Notes under the pieces: generated by a model
Databases searched by the model: none
Seen by the model: the letters and a program-made list of their open reading frames with translations, nothing else
Told to the model about the DNA's origin: nothing
Virus record (IMG/VR): IMGVR_UViG_3300048032_000879
Location: 1 to 27,405 of that record
Length of the DNA: 27,405 nucleotides
DNA from: a virus
Strand: one strand, 5' to 3'
Translations under genes and position numbers: made by a program
Shown: positions 22,920-27,405 of the stretch, piece by piece
How positions within the stretch are numbered: position 1 is the stretch's first letter
Layout of the letters: every line of letters begins with the position of its first letter

Positions 22920-25900
22920 TTACACTAGTTTTTTAATCTTTAGATCGAAACCCTCAAATAAACCACTTTCACCAGAAACTCTCACATTGTGGTATTCTTC
23001 TGATAAGTTCATGATTTTTTTACTAGATAAAAAACCTTCATTTTGAAATTTTATAGAAATAGCACTACTTTTCGTATTAGAAACTAATTCAAGATTTAAA
23101 GATGCCGATTGGCCACTCAACAACGAACTTGAAAATTCCACCAGGCAATCTTGTCCATTTCCGTAAAAACCGCTTTGATTATTTGATGATTCGTAGCTGG
23201 AGAAGTCATTAGATATTACATCCTCTGAATAAATCGAGTAAATTCCGATTATACTATTATTATACTTTTGAAATAATGATTCTTTTTCTGGAATGAAACC
23301 TTCACAATTTAAGGCTTGACCAGTTCCATAAAAATCTCTTGGGACAAAATTGAAGTCTATCTTTTGCTCTTTAGGTAACTTTGATATTTCAAAATCTTGA
23401 AGCCTAAAGGTTTGCAGTCTGCTTTGATTCTCTATCGCAAATGTTTTGATAGTGTTTTCTCCAGTTATCATATCTATGGATATGAGTTTTTCGCTTTCCT
23501 CTACTTCGGCAACGATACCAGCAGTAAGACCATCGCTTACAAAATTAACGTTTGTTATTTTCGGAGCTTCATCTTTTAGAATCTTTGATTTTTCTGAAAT
23601 GACTGTTCCGTTGTAGGTTAATTGTGCTTTTATTTCCCTTTCTCTTGATGAAGAATTTGCTAACTCTTTGATTTGTTGAAAAGAAATCTCAAAATCGGTC
23701 ATTTTAGAATTCTCAACATAAGTTTTGCCTTCAATAATTAGATTAATTCTGCAATTAGAATCAAATAAGTTTAAGTTATCCCCATACACGTTTCTTGTTC
23801 TTATTTTTACATTTAATAAATCTTGATTGACCAATAAGTCTATATCATTTATAAAAGGATAAGTGCTTACTTTATCTTTCGTTTTGGATATTACAAATTC
23901 TTTATTAATAAATGTGCTGGACTCTGGATTTCTTAAGGATTTTACATTTAGTTCATAATTTCCAACGGCAGCCAAATTATAAAAACCAAAATTAGTTAAA
24001 GGCTCATTTAAAGATGACAAAGTATTAGTGTTTTTTTCAATTTCTTTTTCTAAAACCCTTCCATTAGGATATAACAAAGATAATCTGTATTCGGTTTCCG
24101 ATCCGTTGGGCTCTCCAGTAATCATTCCAGTCAAGAATGGCGACCCAGCGTCGTCTAGACCAGTTATAAACCCCACACCAGAAGGTTCTGGCGGTCTAAT
24201 AACTTCATTATTTGGTAATCCTATGTTAAATTCAGGTTCTTCTGGCTCAATCATACTCGAAAAAGTGTCTATTGCATCGAATTTGTCAGAAAAATATTCC
24301 TTCGCTTCCACCTCATATAAATTTTGTTCTTTTTCTAAAATGTTAAGTACTCTATATTCTTTATACCCGTCTCCTGTTGGTGCTAAAGGTCTAACCATAG
24401 GGTTATTCACAAAAAGCTCTTTTATACTTTTTGAATTTTCTATATCTTTTTTAATAAAAAGATTGATATAATTTCCGCTAGTTTCAAAGCCAGTCACAGT
24501 TAGATAATTTGATGCGGTATTAGCCTCTTCTTTTATTTTTGAAGAAAAGTTTTTAAACTGAGTCTCTTTGTAAAGTTCACTCACATCTCCAGGAAATAGG
24601 TTAGTAATTTCTAAATTATTTTCTATAGAAGTATCTATGTTGAAAGTATCATTGTAAAGAAACGAGTCGTGGTTTTTTAAAGTAATGCTATTTTTGAGAA
24701 AAGAATAAGCTGTAGATGGTGTATAACCCCTCTGGTAGTAATCGGCGACATAATCTTGTTTATAAACGAATTGTTTTCTCCAATTGTGATGCTGGCTCCA
24801 TTCTTTTTTATCCGAAGATTCTTCAAATTGCAAAGATTCAAAAGGATAACTGCCTGGTACAGAATCATCGTGATAAGTGTTGCTAAAAATTAAAGTGTTT
24901 CCATTTTGCAAAAATTCCAATGACATTTTTTCGACGCTGTTGTTCCCAACCTTTTTTATAAAATTGGTACCTTCGCTCCAGTTTTCCCTAAAAAATCTAC
25001 CCGTATAACTTATAGGATATATTATAAAATTATTTGGTTTATTGCCGATCACCTCATATTGATGGAGTACGTAAGGAACGTCAAATTTGTCAAGCTTCAA
25101 TCTAATTTGAGAGTCTCTTTGATTTGTGCCTTGTACAAAAACGTCAGCCCAATCGCTTTCTAGGCCTACATTAGTCCCAGTTAACTCTTTATATCTAATC
25201 TGCCATCTTGAACCGTATGAGTCTTCTACACTTTGAGTATAAATAAAAGCTGGTTTTCCATCACTAGTAAGTCGCATATCAAACCTTCGTATTTGTTCAT
25301 TTGTGTATTGTGTGTCTTCGGCAGCCACTACATGTCTGCTCCAAAGACTTGGATTTGTGTCATCAGATCCTCCTGGACAGTGATATAATAAGTATTCTCC
25401 AGTTTTTTGGTCTTCTACTGGTTCTGAATTTACAAAAGTTAAAATATATTTATCATTATTAGAATTAATTCTAATTATGCTCTTGTTTTGCTGATTTGAT
25501 TCAGCAGCAGTTTCTGCTGGATCATTATATAAATTGTCTAATCGCGTAAATTGCCAATGTCCACTATTAGTAAAATCATTTCCAGTTAACTTAGAAAAAG
25601 TAAGCGCAAGCGGAATACTTGAGTCGTTGTATCGAGAATTCTCAACAATAGATAAGTATGGGTAATTATAAATATCAAAAGCCAAATTGCTTTCAAATTC
25701 AGTATCGGTAGTTTGATAAGAAGAAACTCCCTGATCAAGAAAAACTTTATCAAAACCGTCATCAGTCTTTTTAAATACGTCGCAGACGGAGTTTCCTTGA
25801 GTAAGAACGTGAGGAACTCCGTCGTTATCCAAACATAAATCATAGTGTATTAACGTATCATTTCTCGGGTTTGCTTCAACTGTATTTGTGACTTCAAAAT

Positions 25901-27404
25901 CGTTTGTGTTGCTTTGATTAAAAGTTATTTCAGAAAATATAAATGACTTGGCGGTCGTGAAAGCACCACTTACGGTATTTGAAACCGCATATACTTTTTC
26001 AGTGTGTTCTATCTCGCTCACTTCATAGAATGCTTTTTGATTCTTAAAAGATTTTAATTCATCATTAATCCCTATAACATCTCCAGGGTTTAAAAATAAA
26101 GCTTTACCATCGGTAAGAAATTTTATTTTTTCTGTCTCGTATGATTTATTATATAAATAATGTTTTCCAAACCTTCTAGCTTGAGACCTAGTTGTGAAAG
26201 TAGTAAAATCTAATTTGGCCTCATTTTTTCCATTTTTTCTTATTAAATCTTCGTCCTCAATAAATTCAACTTTTTCTTTAAAAGCTTCATATTTATCTAA
26301 GTACGGGACTTTAATTACGCTAGCTCTAGATGATTTAGGTGCGTCTGAATAAGAAAAATTTCCATCCATAACATCGTAGTTATTAAAATACCAAGAGGGT
26401 TCTTTAGGCATATCTGCCCATATATTATACTTACCATCTTTGATATAAACTGCGCCGAAAAACATGTCACAAATCGACGATATAACTTCGAAAGCGTTAA
26501 AATCATTTTCCAAAAGAAAATTACAACTTAATCTTGGTTCCGTTCTTCCTCTTTCGTCGTAGATCGGTAAATAAAAACCATCATCATCAATAGAATCAAA
26601 ATACTTAGCGACTTCAAAAAAGTTAAAAACATTTATATCTTTAAAATCGTCTAAAACGGTTCCCGCTCCATATATTGGATTAGTTAATAAGTCGTAAATA
26701 ATCCAGGCTGGATTATCCGACCAAGCCTTTTTCATAACTCCAAACCAATTTTTAGTTTCAAGAACTCTTGTTGATTTTTGAAATTGTTTTATTGAAAATG
26801 TGCCCACTCTGTTTGGTAAAGAAAGGTGTCGATCTATCGCAACTGCGACATTTTTCCCATCAAAAGCTATATTTTCAAAATTCTGTTGAGTATTAAGTTC
26901 AAAGTCGTTAAACGGATTATATTTTTCAGTCACCCATTCATTTGTATGCGGACGCCTTTTAAAAACATAGATATGACCGTGAGTATTAGGGTCCGTAGTT
27001 TCTTCATCCGTTGAAGTTGTCACAACAACAGGTTCATTGTTTTCATCTAACTTTAAATTAGCGTATTCGGCAAAAAATCTTGCTTCACTATTAATTTTAG
27101 AATAAACATCTTTGGGCTGTCCATCTGCGTCTACTTGCTTAAGAATATCAGATTGAAATTGTTTTATAAATTCATATTTTTTGCCATTGTATCTAAATAA
27201 AATAATTACGCCTGTGTCGGCCCCGTCGAAGTATCTAAAGTTATTTCCGTCATAATTTAGTCCAGCCATCATTAACCAATCTCCATCGATTTTAATTCTA
27301 GGAGGCATCCCTGCGGCGCCGTAAATTTCAAGCGCGTAATCTGGCGCGAGAACAATTTCATCCAAACGCCATCCGTTTACTAAGTCTTTTTTATAAACGT
27401 AGAC
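22920..27404 (-). CDS. Second, paralogous tail-tip J-like protein with beta-propeller insertion, cut by the window edge
   Basis: The frame is open to the right edge (VYVYKKDLVNGWR precedes the TTG-encoded residue at 27365), so the start lies outside the window and at least 1,494 residues are visible. The shared core begins with KAWSDNPAWIIYDLLTNPIY at about 26740-26680, continues through TTRSQARRFGKHYLYNKSYE and LNPGDVIGINDE (about 26060-26100), and the C-terminal module FNIGLPNNEVIRPPEPSG is at about 24220. Between them, at about 24880-25840, six blade-like repeats suggest a beta-propeller. The first visible segment (27404 to about 26780) also has propeller-like strands (VIILFRYNGKKYEFIKQF, HIYVFKRR). 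A gpJ N-terminus with SEGPIEG is expected to the right. It lies 21 bases upstream of its paralogue and is probably cotranscribed with it. Confidence 0.9.
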   Translation of the reverse strand, partial: VYVYKKDLVNGWRLDEIVLAPDYALEIYGAAGMPPRIKIDGDWLMMAGLNYDGNNFRYFDGADTGVIILFRYNGKKYEFIKQFQSDILKQVDADGQPKDVYSKINSEARFFAEYANLKLDENNEPVVVTTSTDEETTDPNTHGHIYVFKRRPHTNEWVTEKYNPFNDFELNTQQNFENIAFDGKNVAVAIDRHLSLPNRVGTFSIKQFQKSTRVLETKNWFGVMKKAWSDNPAWIIYDLLTNPIYGAGTVLDDFKDINVFNFFEVAKYFDSIDDDGFYLPIYDERGRTEPRLSCNFLLENDFNAFEVISSICDMFFGAVYIKDGKYNIWADMPKEPSWYFNNYDVMDGNFSYSDAPKSSRASVIKVPYLDKYEAFKEKVEFIEDEDLIRKNGKNEAKLDFTTFTTRSQARRFGKHYLYNKSYETEKIKFLTDGKALFLNPGDVIGINDELKSFKNQKAFYEVSEIEHTEKVYAVSNTVSGAFTTAKSFIFSEITFNQSNTNDFEVTNTVEANPRNDTLIHYDLCLDNDGVPHVLTQGNSVCDVFKKTDDGFDKVFLDQGVSSYQTTDTEFESNLAFDIYNYPYLSIVENSRYNDSSIPLALTFSKLTGNDFTNSGHWQFTRLDNLYNDPAETAAESNQQNKSIIRINSNNDKYILTFVNSEPVEDQKTGEYLLYHCPGGSDDTNPSLWSRHVVAAEDTQYTNEQIRRFDMRLTSDGKPAFIYTQSVEDSYGSRWQIRYKELTGTNVGLESDWADVFVQGTNQRDSQIRLKLDKFDVPYVLHQYEVIGNKPNNFIIYPISYTGRFFRENWSEGTNFIKKVGNNSVEKMSLEFLQNGNTLIFSNTYHDDSVPGSYPFESLQFEESSDKKEWSQHHNWRKQFVYKQDYVADYYQRGYTPSTAYSFLKNSITLKNHDSFLYNDTFNIDTSIENNLEITNLFPGDVSELYKETQFKNFSSKIKEEANTASNYLTVTGFETSGNYINLFIKKDIENSKSIKELFVNNPMVRPLAPTGDGYKEYRVLNILEKEQNLYEVEAKEYFSDKFDAIDTFSSMIEPEEPEFNIGLPNNEVIRPPEPSGVGFITGLDDAGSPFLTGMITGEPNGSETEYRLSLLYPNGRVLEKEIEKNTNTLSSLNEPLTNFGFYNLAAVGNYELNVKSLRNPESSTFINKEFVISKTKDKVSTYPFINDIDLLVNQDLLNVKIRTRNVYGDNLNLFDSNCRINLIIEGKTYVENSKMTDFEISFQQIKELANSSSREREIKAQLTYNGTVISEKSKILKDEAPKITNVNFVSDGLTAGIVAEVEESEKLISIDMITGENTIKTFAIENQSRLQTFRLQDFEISKLPKEQKIDFNFVPRDFYGTGQALNCEGFIPEKESLFQKYNNSIIGIYSIYSEDVISNDFSSYESSNNQSGFYGNGQDCLVEFSSSLLSGQSASLNLELVSNTKSSAISIKFQNEGFLSSKKIMNLSEEYHNVRVSGESGLFEGFDLKIKKLV
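24870..25850 (-). repeat. Six degenerate propeller-blade repeats in the second tail-tip protein
   Basis: The repeats share a pattern of a strand with Asp/Asn, Gly, Pro, then a hydrophobic strand: CLDNDGVPHVLTQ, AFDIYNYPYLSIVE, RINSNNDKYILTFVN, LTSDGKPAFIYTQ, KLDKFDVPYVLHQY and EFLQNGNTLIFSN. They recur every 53-68 residues and sit inside the gpJ core, where the paralogue has only a short stretch. Confidence 0.6.
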
Positions 27405-27405
27405 G

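Noticed and set aside
17514-27404. Diversity-generating retroelement acting on the tail-tip genes
   Set aside because: No reverse transcriptase gene and no template/variable repeat pair are visible in the window.
1-27405. tRNA genes, integrase or attachment sites
   Set aside because: Almost all sequence is coding; the largest gap is 76 bases (12344-12419) and holds a terminator and a possible -10 box, so no room or signal for these was found.

Overview
The window is an almost gap-free, AT-rich stretch of a tailed double-stranded DNA phage (Caudoviricetes). It carries a complete-looking replication and recombination module next to a pair of lambda gpJ-type tail-tip genes, the latter suggesting a long-tailed (siphovirus-like) virion and a Gram-negative host. 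The two best promoters are near-consensus sigma70 sites. There are no tRNAs, no integrase and no CRISPR array. Gene content resembles uncultured marine phages, but the sequence alone does not identify the host.

Layout. Positions 2-17513 are all on the + strand. They hold the 3' part of a GDP-mannose 4,6-dehydratase gene cut by the left edge; a short unknown gene; a RecA-family recombinase; a small PD-(D/E)XK-like nuclease; and a small acidic protein. A promoter at 3134-3161 then leads into a DnaB helicase, a TOPRIM primase and a Cas4/RecB-like nuclease. A second promoter at 6712-6740 leads into a three-gene DNA polymerase III cassette: a catalytically dead PHP-domain protein, a DEDDh proofreading exonuclease, and a PHP-less DnaE polymerase. 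After that come a one-AAA-domain ClpC-like ATPase, a small basic protein and a strong intrinsic terminator at 12348-12374. The next segment has a putative single-stranded DNA-binding protein, two glycosyltransferase ORFs that look like one GT4-GT9 protein split by two in-frame TAA codons, a Rad52/ERF-like annealing-protein candidate and an aminoglycoside-phosphotransferase-fold pseudokinase.

Positions 17514 to the right edge are all on the - strand and hold two very large paralogous tail-tip proteins. They share the gpJ core and the C-terminal module but carry different inserted domains: a LamG/concanavalin-like domain in one and a predicted beta-propeller in the other. The second gene runs off the right edge, so its usual gpJ N-terminus is not visible. 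The two strands meet head-on with stop codons touching and no spacer.

How it fits together: helicase, primase, polymerase, proofreader and SSB candidate would form the replisome. RecA, the PD-(D/E)XK nucleases and the Rad52-like protein would handle recombination-dependent replication. The dehydratase and the glycosyltransferases point to deoxy-sugar modification of a host or phage glycan. Points of special interest are start codons that sit 6-10 bases after the -10 boxes (leaderless or nearly leaderless transcripts), a perfect 9-bp inverted repeat covering the dnaB -10 box and start codon, the split polymerase III, the split glycosyltransferase, the pseudokinase and the domain-swapped tail-tip duplication.
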